Positions 1-7,356 of a stretch of DNA of 64,000 bases are shown here, one piece after another. A program made the translations under genes and the position numbers. Position 1 is the first letter of the stretch. Each line of letters begins with the position of its first letter. The DNA comes from Pseudoduganella dura (GTDB taxonomy: Bacteria; Pseudomonadota; Gammaproteobacteria; Burkholderiales; Burkholderiaceae_D). The DNA is taken from contig NZ_WNWM01000002.1 in NCBI RefSeq assembly GCF_009727155.1, forward strand, positions 6,262,001 to 6,326,000, given 5' to 3'. The notes beneath the pieces are model-generated. The model searched no databases. It saw only the letters and a program-made list of their open reading frames with translations, and had not been told where the DNA came from.

Positions 1-188
1 AACATCGGCGCGCAGAAGTGCGCGGCCAGCCGCGAAAAGAACAGCGCCGGGTCGGTGGCGGCAACGTCCATCGGGTCGCCGACCTGGTGCTGGAGGAAAA
101 AGGTTTCGCGCACGTGATCGACCGTCATCAGCAGCATGACGATGCCGCGCGCGATGTCGATCGAGGCGATCCGGTTCGGGTGGTTCAT
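1..188 (-). CDS. DUF1624 / HGSNAT-like membrane protein, N-terminal part (cut by window edge)
   Basis: Only the first 62 residues lie in the window. The protein opens with MNHPNRIASIDIARGIVMLL, followed by MTVDHVRETFF, PMD and HFCAPMF. The pattern R-hydrophobic-S-x-D-x-x-R-G-x-V-M-x-x-M-x-x-D-H-x-R, then PMD and THFCAP, is the hallmark start of the DUF1624 family, integral membrane proteins related to heparan-alpha-glucosaminide N-acetyltransferase. The first membrane helix falls at about residues 8-25. The ATG lies 9 bp after the receptor stop codon on the same strand, so it is probably the distal gene of that operon. The substrate is unknown. The family call is firm; the function is not. 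Confidence 0.8.
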   Translation of the reverse strand, partial: MNHPNRIASIDIARGIVMLLMTVDHVRETFFLQHQVGDPMDVAATDPALFFSRLAAHFCAPM

Positions 189-197
189 TGCGGATCC

Positions 198-2285
198 TCA
201 GAAGACATGGGTCGCGCTCAGCGACGCGGTGCGCGTGCTGCCCGGCGCCACCCACAGGCGGCTGTACGAGCTGGCGTAGTAACGGCGGTCGAACAGGTTG
301 TCCACGTTCATGGCCAGGCGCCAGCGCCTCGAAGGCATCCAGGCCGCCAGTACGCGCGCGGTGGTGTAGCCGGGCAGGCGGAAATCGCCCGACGCGGCAA
401 CCTCGCCGCGGCGCTCGCCAACATAGGCGACGCCGCCGCCGATGGAGGCGACGGCATTGCCCGCCACCAGCAGCACGTTGGCGCCGTGGCGCGGCACGTT
501 CGGCATGCGGCTGCCGGTCCTGATGGCATTGTCTCCCCGCGTCACGCGCGCATCGGTGAACGCATAGGCGCCGGACAGCCGCACGCCGCGCGCCACTTCG
601 CCCGAGACGTCGAGCTCCACGCCCTTGCTGGCCACCTCGCCGGCGGCAATCGCGAAATCGGTGTTGACGGGGTTCGTCGTCAGCACGTTTTCCTTGTCGA
701 TCCGGTACAGCGCCAGCGTGCCCGACAGCCCGGCGCGCGTTTCCGCCTTGGCGCCCAGCTCATAGGAAATACTGCGCTCGGCGGGAAACGCCGCGTTGTC
801 GATGCTGATGCCGCTGTTCGGACGGAATCCCCGGGCCACGCTGGCATAGAGGGAAACGGCATCCGACGGTTGCCAGACGACGCCGGCGCGCGGACTCGTC
901 GCCGACAGGGCCTGCCCGTTGACGGACGCCGTGCGGCGATTGGCCACGCTCTGCCGGTAGCGGTCGTGCCGCACGCCGGCCAGCATCTTCCATCGTTCGC
1001 CGATCGTGACCTGGTCCTGCGCATAGACGGCGTGGGCGCGCTGGTGTTCCAGCGTATCGACCGACACGGCCAGCGGCGCCGCGACGGCCCCATAGGCCGG
1101 CGCGTAAAGGTCGATCGCATAGGCATTCGCGGCCGAGGGATTGCGGCGCAGCTGCAGGCGCGTGTCGTCGAACCTGTAGCCATCGGCACCGAACAGCAGC
1201 GCGTGCTTCATGCCGAGCGCGGTGGCGCTGCCCAGCAGCTCCGCGCGCGCCGAACGGTCGGTCGCCGACCAGTCGCGCGAGCGCCGCTGGCGGCGCAGCG
1301 TGCGCCCGTCAGGCAGCAGGTCGCTGGCTTCGCTGGAATGGCCTTTCAGCGAACTGTCGCGATAGGCCGCGCCACCCTGCAGCGACCAGCCGTTGCCGAG
1401 GCCATGCTGGACGAACAGCTGGTGCCCCAGCGATTTCACCGTGATGCGGCCATCGGCCGGCTCGCCGAGGAAGCGCTCCACCGGTACACCGGGCCCCGCG
1501 GCCGGCACGGGAATGCCCCGGTCGAACGGCGAACGCTGGCGCGAAGCCTCCATTTCATACGATACCGTGGTCTCCGGTCCCGCCAGCCACAGCAGCGACG
1601 GCGACAGGTAGTCGCGGTCGGTGCGTACCGTGTCGCGGAAGCTGCCGCCACCCTGGTGCGCCCCGTTCATCCGGTACGCGACGGTGTCCGACAGCGGGCC
1701 GGTCAGGTCGACGGCCACGCGCCGCGTCGCATGGCTCGCGAGGCCGGCTTCGATGGCGTAGCGGGGCGCGAAGCGCGGCTTCTTCGTGAGGATGTTGACG
1801 GTGCCGCCCGGCTCGCCGCGCCCGTACAGCGCCGATGCCGGCCCCTTCAGGATTTCCACCGCCTGCGTGCCGGCGATGTCGCGCAGGCCGTTATAGCCCC
1901 GGCTTGCCGCGAAGCCGTTGACCATGTAGTCGGAACCGAAGTTCGGGTCGCCGGTGAAACCGCGCATCGCGTAGCTGTCCCACAGGCCGCCCAGGTCGCT
2001 CTGGCGCGAGATGCCGCTGGCCAGGTCGAGAGCGCCGGCCAGCGACGTCACGCCGGCATCCTGCAGCAGCCCGGCGGTCAGCGTGCGCACGCTCTGCGGC
2101 AGGTCTTTCGGCAGCGCGTCGGTCTTGGTGGCGCCGGCCACGGCCAGCGTGCGGTAGCCGCCGCGCTGGCCGTCGATGACGACGGTGCCGGCGTCGTCCG
2201 CCAGCGCGGCGGGAATGTGAAACAGGGTGGAGACGAGCGCGGCAAGCGCCAGCCGCCGCGGAAAGATATCGGTTCGGTCGTGCAT
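198..2285 (-). CDS. TonB-dependent siderophore-type outer-membrane receptor
   Basis: A 695-residue receptor. Residues 1-32 form a signal peptide (ALAALVSTLFHIPAALADD). The plug domain follows (DLPQSVRTLTAGLLQDAG, then the conserved VEILKGPASALYGRGEPGG and NILTKKP), and then a 22-strand-type barrel ending in the aromatic ATHVF. The plug wording matches FhuE/FpvA/FoxA-type ferric-siderophore receptors rather than the sugar-type receptors elsewhere in this window. I chose the ATG at 2285 because AGGA sits 6 bp upstream; an in-frame ATG at 2303 lacks a comparable site. It lies downstream of a DUF2946-like gene and a Fur-box-like sequence, which supports iron control. There is no STN domain, so it should not signal through FecIR. 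The exact ligand cannot be told. Confidence 0.9.
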   Translation of the reverse strand: MHDRTDIFPRRLALAALVSTLFHIPAALADDAGTVVIDGQRGGYRTLAVAGATKTDALPKDLPQSVRTLTAGLLQDAGVTSLAGALDLASGISRQSDLGGLWDSYAMRGFTGDPNFGSDYMVNGFAASRGYNGLRDIAGTQAVEILKGPASALYGRGEPGGTVNILTKKPRFAPRYAIEAGLASHATRRVAVDLTGPLSDTVAYRMNGAHQGGGSFRDTVRTDRDYLSPSLLWLAGPETTVSYEMEASRQRSPFDRGIPVPAAGPGVPVERFLGEPADGRITVKSLGHQLFVQHGLGNGWSLQGGAAYRDSSLKGHSSEASDLLPDGRTLRRQRRSRDWSATDRSARAELLGSATALGMKHALLFGADGYRFDDTRLQLRRNPSAANAYAIDLYAPAYGAVAAPLAVSVDTLEHQRAHAVYAQDQVTIGERWKMLAGVRHDRYRQSVANRRTASVNGQALSATSPRAGVVWQPSDAVSLYASVARGFRPNSGISIDNAAFPAERSISYELGAKAETRAGLSGTLALYRIDKENVLTTNPVNTDFAIAAGEVASKGVELDVSGEVARGVRLSGAYAFTDARVTRGDNAIRTGSRMPNVPRHGANVLLVAGNAVASIGGGVAYVGERRGEVAASGDFRLPGYTTARVLAAWMPSRRWRLAMNVDNLFDRRYYASSYSRLWVAPGSTRTASLSATHVF

Positions 2286-2412
2286 GGTGTTCCTGTGGCC
2301 CATGGCTGCGCCGCGGCGCGGCTGGTGGAAGCACAGCACGCGCACCGGCGCAAAGCGGGAGCATGTGGGTGGTCGGGTGCGCGCTGGCGAATCGCCGATG
2401 GCGCGGCCGGGA

Positions 2413-2754
2413 TCAGCGGAGGGACAGGAACGAAGGCGGCGCCTGCGACGGCGGCAGCAGGTAGCGGGCCGCGTGGGCAGCCGGGAAAGCGGGCGGGAGG
2501 GACGCCAGCGTGTGCAGCAGTGTCCAGCCGAACGGTGCCGGAGCGGGCCGTGCTTCGGGCGGCGCGGCGTGCGGTTGCGCATGCAGCGCGCACGCCACGC
2601 AGTGCTGGGACTTGGCGGCCAGTTCGTGGTCGTGGTGCGCCGCCGCAGCAAACAGCTGCAGCAGCAGGATCGCCGCCGCCAGCGCGACCACCCACGACGC
2701 GAGCCGGCCGCGCAGGGCGGCGCGGCGGGATCGGGAGCGTGGGAAAGCGGCCAT
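2413..2754 (-). CDS. DUF2946-like small membrane protein
   Basis: A 113-residue protein with an Arg-rich N-terminus and one clear membrane segment (about residues 19-38, WVVALAAAILLLQLFAAAAH). The membrane segment runs into HHDHE and a C-x-x-C pair with flanking His (HCVACALH). The order helix, His cluster, CxxC is typical of DUF2946-type proteins, which often sit next to TonB-dependent receptors or metal genes in Beta- and Gammaproteobacteria. It lies 127 bp upstream of the receptor on the same strand and starts just below a Fur-box-like site. A metal-linked role is inferred from the residues and context. The family call is by pattern, so moderate confidence. Confidence 0.6.
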   Translation of the reverse strand: MAAFPRSRSRRAALRGRLASWVVALAAAILLLQLFAAAAHHDHELAAKSQHCVACALHAQPHAAPPEARPAPAPFGWTLLHTLASLPPAFPAAHAARYLLPPSQAPPSFLSLR

Positions 2755-2776
2755 TGTAATGAGAATGCGTTATCAG
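2755..2776 (-). promoter_or_regulatory. Fur-box-like site before the DUF2946/receptor operon
   Basis: On the plus strand the sequence TGTAATGAGAATGCGTTATC follows the DUF2946 start directly. TAATGAnAAT matches one half of the Fur consensus and TTATC fits the end of the other half, with one extra base between them. It is weaker than the site near 10010. Iron-repressed control of the receptor operon is inferred. Confidence 0.45.
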
Positions 2777-2822
2777 GAACAACGCATTGTAGCGCACGGC
2801 ATGGTTGTTGGCCACCGTTGCT

Positions 2823-2856
2823 GGCCATTGCGGGCCATTGCGGGCCATTGCGGGCC
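2823..2856. repeat. 10-bp tandem repeat, 3.4 copies
   Basis: The unit GGCCATTGCG is repeated three times and followed by GGCC, in the 142-bp gap between the DUF2946 start and the response-regulator stop. It lies upstream of the Fur-like site. No function is evident. Confidence 0.85.
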
Positions 2857-2896
2857 GACCCGACCCGGGCCGGCGCGCGCTATCGGTGAATGAAAT

Positions 2897-3520
2897 TCAG
2901 TGGACGATGTCGACGATGCCGCGCCGCACAGCCTCGCGCAGCACCTCGGTGCGGCAGGAGGCGTCCAGCTTCGCCATGATGTTCTTCACGTGGTACTTGA
3001 CGGTGCCCGGCGCGATGCCCGCAGCGCGGGCGATCAGCTTGTTCGACATGCCCTGGGCCAGGAAGCGCAGCACGTCGAGCTCGCGGCCGGTCAGCGCATC
3101 GTTGTCGAGGCGCGCGGCGAGGCGGGTGGCGACATCCGGCGGCACGTAGCGGCGCCCCGCCGCGACGGCGTGCAGGCATTCGGCCAGCTGCGCTTCCGGC
3201 GCGTCCTTCAGCAGGTAGGCGCGGGCGCCGGCGTGCAGCGCGCGGTAGACATGCTCCTCGCCGTCGGAACTGGAAACGATCACGACCCGTGCGTCCGGGT
3301 GGAAAGCGCGGATCGCCTGCAGCGCCTCGAGGCCGCCGACGCGGGGCATCGACAGGTCCATCAGCACCACGTCGGGCCGCAGGCGGCGGTACAGGTCGAT
3401 GGCGTCGGCGCCATCGGCGGCTTCGGCGGCTACGGCATAGCCGGGCTGGCGGGCGACGATGCCGGCCATGCCGAGACGGACGAGCGGGTGGTCATCGACG
3501 AGCATCACGGAAACGGTCAT
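2897..3520 (-). CDS. NarL/LuxR-family response regulator
   Basis: A 207-residue regulator. The receiver domain (about 1-120) has the acidic pair at D9-D10, the phospho-acceptor Asp55 in VVLMDLSMP, and the switch Lys in AYLLKDAP. A LuxR-type helix-turn-helix follows (about 140-205; LTGRELDVLRFLAQGMSNK, then GTVKYHVKNIMAKL). The ATG at 3520 is 1 bp past the stop of the upstream histidine kinase, so the two are translated together and form a cognate pair. The target genes are unknown; the palindrome at 4318-4335 upstream of the pair is a candidate site for it. Confidence 0.92.
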   Translation of the reverse strand: MTVSVMLVDDHPLVRLGMAGIVARQPGYAVAAEAADGADAIDLYRRLRPDVVLMDLSMPRVGGLEALQAIRAFHPDARVVIVSSSDGEEHVYRALHAGARAYLLKDAPEAQLAECLHAVAAGRRYVPPDVATRLAARLDNDALTGRELDVLRFLAQGMSNKLIARAAGIAPGTVKYHVKNIMAKLDASCRTEVLREAVRRGIVDIVH

Positions 3521-3521
3521 G

Positions 3522-4214
3522 TCATTCTCCTGGTTCGAGTGGAAGGGAAAGGAAGATGGTCGTGCCGCGCCCGGGGGCGCTGTCGACCTGCAGCGAGGCG
3601 CCTGCCAGCGCGGCACGTTCGTGCATGCCGCCGATGCCGAAGCCGGCACGGGGCATGTGGAGATCGAAACCGTCGCCGTCGTCGCGGACCTGCACCTGCG
3701 CGCGGCCGGCGCGCACCCGCAGCCGGCACACGATGACGCTGGCGCGCGCATGCTTGGCCGCGTTGCCGACCGCCTCGCGCACGATCATCGCCACCTGTTC
3801 GCAGGCGCCCGGCGCGAGCGTTGCGGCGTCGTCGAGCTGCAGGCGGAGCCGCATGCCCGCCGCCAGCGGCAGCGCCTGCAGCGTGGCGCGCAGGGCGGCC
3901 GCGAGGCTCGCCGGACGTTCCAGCGCGACGGGCGAGGTGCGCAGGCGGCGCACGAAGTCGCGGGCGCTGGCCAGGCCCTGCTGGGCCGCCAGCGTGGCGG
4001 TGGCCAGGCAGGCGGCCAGCTGCGCCGGGTCCGTGCTGCCGCTGGCGGCGCGCAACTGCAGCAGCACGGCGGTCAGGTCCTGCAGCACGATGTCGTGCAC
4101 GTCGCGGGCGCAGCGCAGGCGCTCGGAACGCAGCGCTTCGTCGAGTGCTGCGGGTTCGGTCGGGGCGGCGGGGGCCGGGGCCGGTACAGGGCGCGGGATC
4201 GTCAGCTGTCTCAT
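3522..4214 (-). CDS. NarX/DegS-type sensor histidine kinase lacking a sensor domain
   Basis: A 230-residue kinase. After a Pro/Ala-rich N-terminus it has a HisKA_3 dimerisation helix with the phospho-accepting His40 in RDVHDIVLQDL. The HATPase domain follows (N-box EAVGNAAKHA, G-box VRDDGDGF, and GFGIGGMHERAALAG). There is no membrane segment and no PAS or GAF domain, so the input must come from a partner protein or a small cytoplasmic signal. The ATG at 4214 follows a leader that carries the palindrome at 4318-4335. It pairs with the response regulator that begins 1 bp downstream. The family is clear; the stimulus is unknown. Confidence 0.88.
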   Translation of the reverse strand: MRQLTIPRPVPAPAPAAPTEPAALDEALRSERLRCARDVHDIVLQDLTAVLLQLRAASGSTDPAQLAACLATATLAAQQGLASARDFVRRLRTSPVALERPASLAAALRATLQALPLAAGMRLRLQLDDAATLAPGACEQVAMIVREAVGNAAKHARASVIVCRLRVRAGRAQVQVRDDGDGFDLHMPRAGFGIGGMHERAALAGASLQVDSAPGRGTTIFLSLPLEPGE

Positions 4215-4317
4215 GTCTACTCGTTGGCTGGGAGTTGATCGGCGATGCCGGCAGCATCACTTGTCTGTGCCGCCGTTCATCGTGAGTGGAGCATAGGACG
4301 CCGGGCGGGCGGCGCAA

Positions 4318-4335
4318 ATCATACGTGCGTATGAT
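4318..4335. promoter_or_regulatory. Perfect palindrome, candidate operator (copy 1)
   Basis: ATCATACGTGCGTATGAT has 8-bp arms around TG and lies 104 bp upstream of the histidine-kinase start at 4214. A near-copy lies at 4778-4794, before the orphan receiver gene. Two copies of a symmetric sequence before adjacent regulatory genes suggest one dimeric DNA-binding protein acting on both. Confidence 0.6.
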
Positions 4336-4352
4336 CCCGGCGATTCGGGATG

Positions 4353-4721
4353 CTAGCTTGCGGCGAGCGCGCGTTCGATGCAGCCGACCAGCGCATCGGC
4401 CTGGAACGGCTTGCCGAGCAGGCACGCGGCGCCGGCGCCCTCGGCGCGGCGCGCCACGCCATCCTGCAGGAAGCCGGTAATGACGATGAAGGGGACGCGA
4501 TCGGCCCGCCCGCGCAGCAGTTCGAGCAGGTCCAGGCCGCTCATACCGGGCATCTGGAGGTCGGAGATCACCAGGTCCGTCGCGGTGCCTGCCGCGAGGA
4601 ACGCCTCCGCGGAGTCGAACAGCCGGGCGCGCAGCCCCAGCGAACGTACCAGGCTGCCGACGGCGGTACGCACGGACGCATCGTCGTCGACGACGCAGAC
4701 TTCTTGATCGGAAAAAGACAC
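4353..4721 (-). CDS. Orphan single-domain receiver (CheY/FixJ-receiver type)
   Basis: A 122-residue protein that is a receiver domain and nothing else: acidic cluster at residues 12-14 (VVDDDASVR), phospho-acceptor Asp54 in LVISDLQMPGMSGLDLL, the T of IVITG, and the switch Lys of LLGKPF. I chose the GTG at 4721 because AGGAG sits 6 bp upstream; an in-frame TTG at 4748 has no such site. With no output domain it may act as a phosphate sink or as a phospho-relay for one of the neighbouring kinases. It ends 138 bp before the NarX-type kinase and has its own palindrome upstream. Confidence 0.85.
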   Translation of the reverse strand: MSFSDQEVCVVDDDASVRTAVGSLVRSLGLRARLFDSAEAFLAAGTATDLVISDLQMPGMSGLDLLELLRGRADRVPFIVITGFLQDGVARRAEGAGAACLLGKPFQADALVGCIERALAAS

Positions 4722-4777
4722 GGGTGCTCCTGTTGAGGCAATCGGCAAGAGCTTAGCGCCGGCGGGGGGCGGCGGCC

Positions 4778-4794
4778 ATCATACATGCGTATAG
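4778..4794. promoter_or_regulatory. Imperfect palindrome, candidate operator (copy 2)
   Basis: ATCATACATGCGTATAG matches 4318-4334 at all but two positions. It lies 57 bp upstream of the orphan receiver's GTG start, in the expected promoter zone. Confidence 0.55.
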
Positions 4795-4848
4795 GCGGCG
4801 TTTTCCGGGGTGGTGCCGGAAACCGCTTTTCGTTATGCGCACGTTGGC

Positions 4849-4884
4849 AACATGCTGGAGAAAACCGGTGTCCGACACCACGAC
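4849..4884. repeat. Interspersed palindromic repeat fragment
   Basis: The segment holding AAAACCGGTGTCCGACACCA contains the inverted repeat GGTGTCCGACACC. A related, larger hairpin lies at 42934-42985. It is non-coding, between the orphan receiver and the FixJ-type gene. It resembles a dispersed repeat rather than a gene-specific operator. Confidence 0.45.
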
Positions 4885-4916
4885 GCCACGCCAGTGCCCC
4901 AACGTCATCCGCGACT

Positions 4917-5528
4917 TCAGTCCGCGCCGATCCGCAGCGCCTCGGCCATCCGCACCAGGTCGGCGAAGGTTTTCGCCCCCATCTTCTTCATCGCCTGGCC
5001 GCGGTGGATCTTGACGGTGATCTCGCTGGTGCCCACTTCGCCGGCGATCTGCTTGTTCATCAGCCCGCGGGCGGCGAGGGCCATGATTTCGCGTTCGCGC
5101 GGCGTCAGTGTCCCGTAGCGGTGCCGCAGCCCGGCCTGCAGGGCTTCGTCGGCGCGGCAGGCGGCGTCGCGGGCGAGGGCCTGGCCGACGGCGTCCAGCA
5201 GTTCCTCCACGCGCACCGGCTTGGCGAGGAAGTCGACGGCACCGGCCTTCATCGCCCGTACCGACATCGGAATGTCGCCGAAGCCCGTCATGAACACGAC
5301 GGGCAGCGTGCAACCCTGCGTCTTGAGCTCGGCGTGCAGGTCCATGCCGCTTTGCCCGCCCAGCCGCACGTCCAGCAGCAGGCAGCTGTTGCGTTCCTCG
5401 CGGCGGTGGCCGAGGAAATCGGCCACGGCGCCGAAGGTGGCCACGTCCATGTCGGCCGACCGCAACAGGCTCGACAGGCCATCGCGCAGCGCGGCGTCGT
5501 CGTCGACGATGTATACCAGCGGTTTCAT
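4917..5528 (-). CDS. FixJ-family response regulator
   Basis: A 203-residue regulator. The receiver domain (1-120) has acidic residues D9-D11, Asp53 in LLLDVRLGGQSG and the switch Lys in FLAKPV. A LuxR-type helix-turn-helix follows (about 138-200; LTPREREIMALAARGLMNKQ, then SEITVKIHRGQAMKKMGAK). The VKIHR wording is typical of the FixJ/TtrR/StyR group. Its ATG overlaps the end of the upstream kinase by 4 bp (ATGA), so the two are translationally coupled. No regulated gene can be assigned from the sequence. Confidence 0.92.
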   Translation of the reverse strand: MKPLVYIVDDDAALRDGLSSLLRSADMDVATFGAVADFLGHRREERNSCLLLDVRLGGQSGMDLHAELKTQGCTLPVVFMTGFGDIPMSVRAMKAGAVDFLAKPVRVEELLDAVGQALARDAACRADEALQAGLRHRYGTLTPREREIMALAARGLMNKQIAGEVGTSEITVKIHRGQAMKKMGAKTFADLVRMAEALRIGAD

Positions 5529-6595
5529 GCGGCGGCCTCGCGGTGCGCGGGCAGGGTGATTTCCAGCGTTGCGCCTGGGCCGCCCGGCAGGACCGCGATA
5601 CGGCCGCCATGCGCCTCGACGATCGAGCGGCAGATCGGCAGGCCCATACCCATGCCATCCTGCTTGGTGCTGTAGAACGGCTCGAACAGCCGGCCGCACC
5701 CGTCCGCGGGAATGCCCGGGCCCTCGTCGGCGACGGCGATGCGCACGCCGGCGTCGCCGGCCAGGTCGGCGGGCGCGAGCGACAGCCGCAGCGCGCCGCC
5801 GCGCGGCGCCATCGCCTGCATGCCGTTCATCAGCAGGTTGATCAGCACCTGCTGCAACTGCACGCGGTCGCCCGCGACGGGCGGCAGGCGTTCGGCAATG
5901 TCGACCATGAGCGTGGCGCCGTGGCTTGCCAGCTCGCGCTGCAGCAGCGCGGCGCAGTCATGCACGATGCCGGCCAGGTCGACGGGCGCGAACGTGGCCT
6001 CGCTCCTGCGCGCCAGCGCACGGATGCGGCGGATCACCTCGCTGGCGCGGCAGGTGTCGGCCAGCATCCGCTGCAGCGCATGCTCCACTTCCAGGGGGTC
6101 GGGCGGCTGGCGGCGCAGCCAGCGCAGCGCCGCCTCGCCGTTGGCGGAGATCGCGGCCAACGGCTGGTTGACTTCGTGCGCGATCGATGCCGCCAGCTCG
6201 CCCAGCGTGGTCACGCGCGTCACGTGGGCCAGCTGCATGCGCGAATCGCGCAGCGATTCCTCGCGCTGCAACAGCCGGGACGTCGCCTGCGCGCCCACGT
6301 GCGCCAGGTAGCCGCCGATGCCGATCGCGGCAAGGCTGACGGCGCAGCGGGCCAGCGACGAATTGAGCACGCCGAACCAGCCGGTGACCATGTGCGCGGC
6401 CAGCGTCAGCACCAGGCACAGTGCCGTGACCGCCAGTATCCGGCGTGGCCACACGTGCACCGTGGCAAGTACGACGACGACGTACATGACGGCGATGGCG
6501 CTGTCCATCGACGTGAAGGCGTCCAGTGCGAAGATCGCGGCCGTCAGCAGCACGATGGCCGCTTTGAGCAGGGTAACGCGCAGGGTGGCGGGCAT
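5525..6595 (-). CDS. FixL/DctB-type membrane sensor histidine kinase
   Basis: A 356-residue kinase. The N-terminal 100 residues form about four membrane helices (roughly 8-28, 34-48, 52-72 and 83-101) with little exposed loop. A short coiled linker follows, then a HisKA domain with His140 in ASIAHEVNQPLAAI, the form found in FixL, DctB and TodS kinases. HATPase motifs are present (INLLMNGMQAM, VADEGPGI, GMGMGLPI). Having no PAS or periplasmic domain suggests sensing within the membrane. It overlaps the FixJ-type regulator by 4 bp. The ATG at 6595 is followed at once by the first hydrophobic helix. Confidence 0.9.
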   Translation of the reverse strand: MPATLRVTLLKAAIVLLTAAIFALDAFTSMDSAIAVMYVVVVLATVHVWPRRILAVTALCLVLTLAAHMVTGWFGVLNSSLARCAVSLAAIGIGGYLAHVGAQATSRLLQREESLRDSRMQLAHVTRVTTLGELAASIAHEVNQPLAAISANGEAALRWLRRQPPDPLEVEHALQRMLADTCRASEVIRRIRALARRSEATFAPVDLAGIVHDCAALLQRELASHGATLMVDIAERLPPVAGDRVQLQQVLINLLMNGMQAMAPRGGALRLSLAPADLAGDAGVRIAVADEGPGIPADGCGRLFEPFYSTKQDGMGMGLPICRSIVEAHGGRIAVLPGGPGATLEITLPAHREAAA

Positions 6596-6761
6596 GGGAA
6601 TGATGGGAGCTTGTCTTGAATGTTAGTTGCCGGCAGTATATGACGAGCTGTCCATGCCCCGGCCGTTCCGGCGGGCCGGTTCCCACCAATGGGGGAGGCG
6701 GGCATCGCAGGATCGGACTACGCGCCTGCAGCGGTCGCGCCCGGGTGCTATGCTGCCGCGC

Positions 6762-7355
6762 ATGAACAAGCCAATCGAACCCCATATTGCCCCGGTCGAG
6801 CTCGCCAAGGCTTACCGTTTGCTGAACCATGGACCAACGGTGCTGGTTTCCGCGCGCCACGGCGGCGTCGACAATGTCATGGCCGCCGCCTGGGCCTGCG
6901 CACTCGACTTCAGCCCCCCGAAGGTCACCGTCGTGCTGGACAAGGCGGCGCAGACCCGTGCACTGGTGGAAAACAGCGGCCGGTTCGTGCTGCAGGTGCC
7001 CAACGCGGCCCAGCTGGACCTGGTGCATGCCGTGGGCACGCACAGCCTGGCCGACGATCCGGACAAGCTGGCCCGCTTCGGCGTCGAACTGTTCGCGGCG
7101 GACGGCTTCGATGCGCCGCTGGTCGCCGGCTGCTCGGCGTGGCTGGCGTGCCGGCTGATCCCGGAACCGCACAACCAGGACGCCTACGACCTGTTCATCG
7201 GCGAGGTCGTCGGCGCGTGGGCGGATACCCGCGTGTTCCGCGACGGTCACTGGCAGTTCGAGGATGCCGGGCCGCGCTGGCGCAGCCTGCACTACATCGC
7301 GGGCGGCCAGTTCTACGCGATCGGCGAATCACTGCAGGCGCGCGGCGTGTCGTGA
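6762..7355 (+). CDS. Flavin reductase family protein (FMN-binding split barrel)
   Basis: A 197-residue protein with the split-barrel flavin reductase fold: VLVSARHGGVDNVMAAAWAC, the strand PPKVTVVLDKAAQT, and FVLQVPNAAQLDLVHAVG. This fits the DIM6/NTAB group that reduces or binds FMN. The ATG at 6762 follows a TATGCT box about 12 bp upstream, so the transcript may have a very short leader or be leaderless. The gene is convergent with the PepSY/flavodoxin reductase, with one base between stop codons. A shared role in flavin or iron reduction is possible but is only an inference from position. Confidence 0.85.
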   Translation: MNKPIEPHIAPVELAKAYRLLNHGPTVLVSARHGGVDNVMAAAWACALDFSPPKVTVVLDKAAQTRALVENSGRFVLQVPNAAQLDLVHAVGTHSLADDPDKLARFGVELFAADGFDAPLVAGCSAWLACRLIPEPHNQDAYDLFIGEVVGAWADTRVFRDGHWQFEDAGPRWRSLHYIAGGQFYAIGESLQARGVS

Positions 7356-7356
7356 T

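Noticed and set aside
198..2754. A siderophore biosynthesis cluster around the first receptor
   Set aside because: No NRPS, IucA/IucC-type synthetase or siderophore exporter gene is present within the window.
18..2759. Long open frame on the plus strand opposite the siderophore receptor
   Set aside because: It mirrors the real gene's codon pattern in high-GC DNA, is very rich in Arg/Ala/Gly, and shows no domain, whereas the minus strand encodes a complete receptor.
2823..2856. The 10-bp tandem repeat as a phase-variation switch
   Set aside because: It is not inside a gene or between promoter hexamers, and three copies are too few to argue for frequent slippage.
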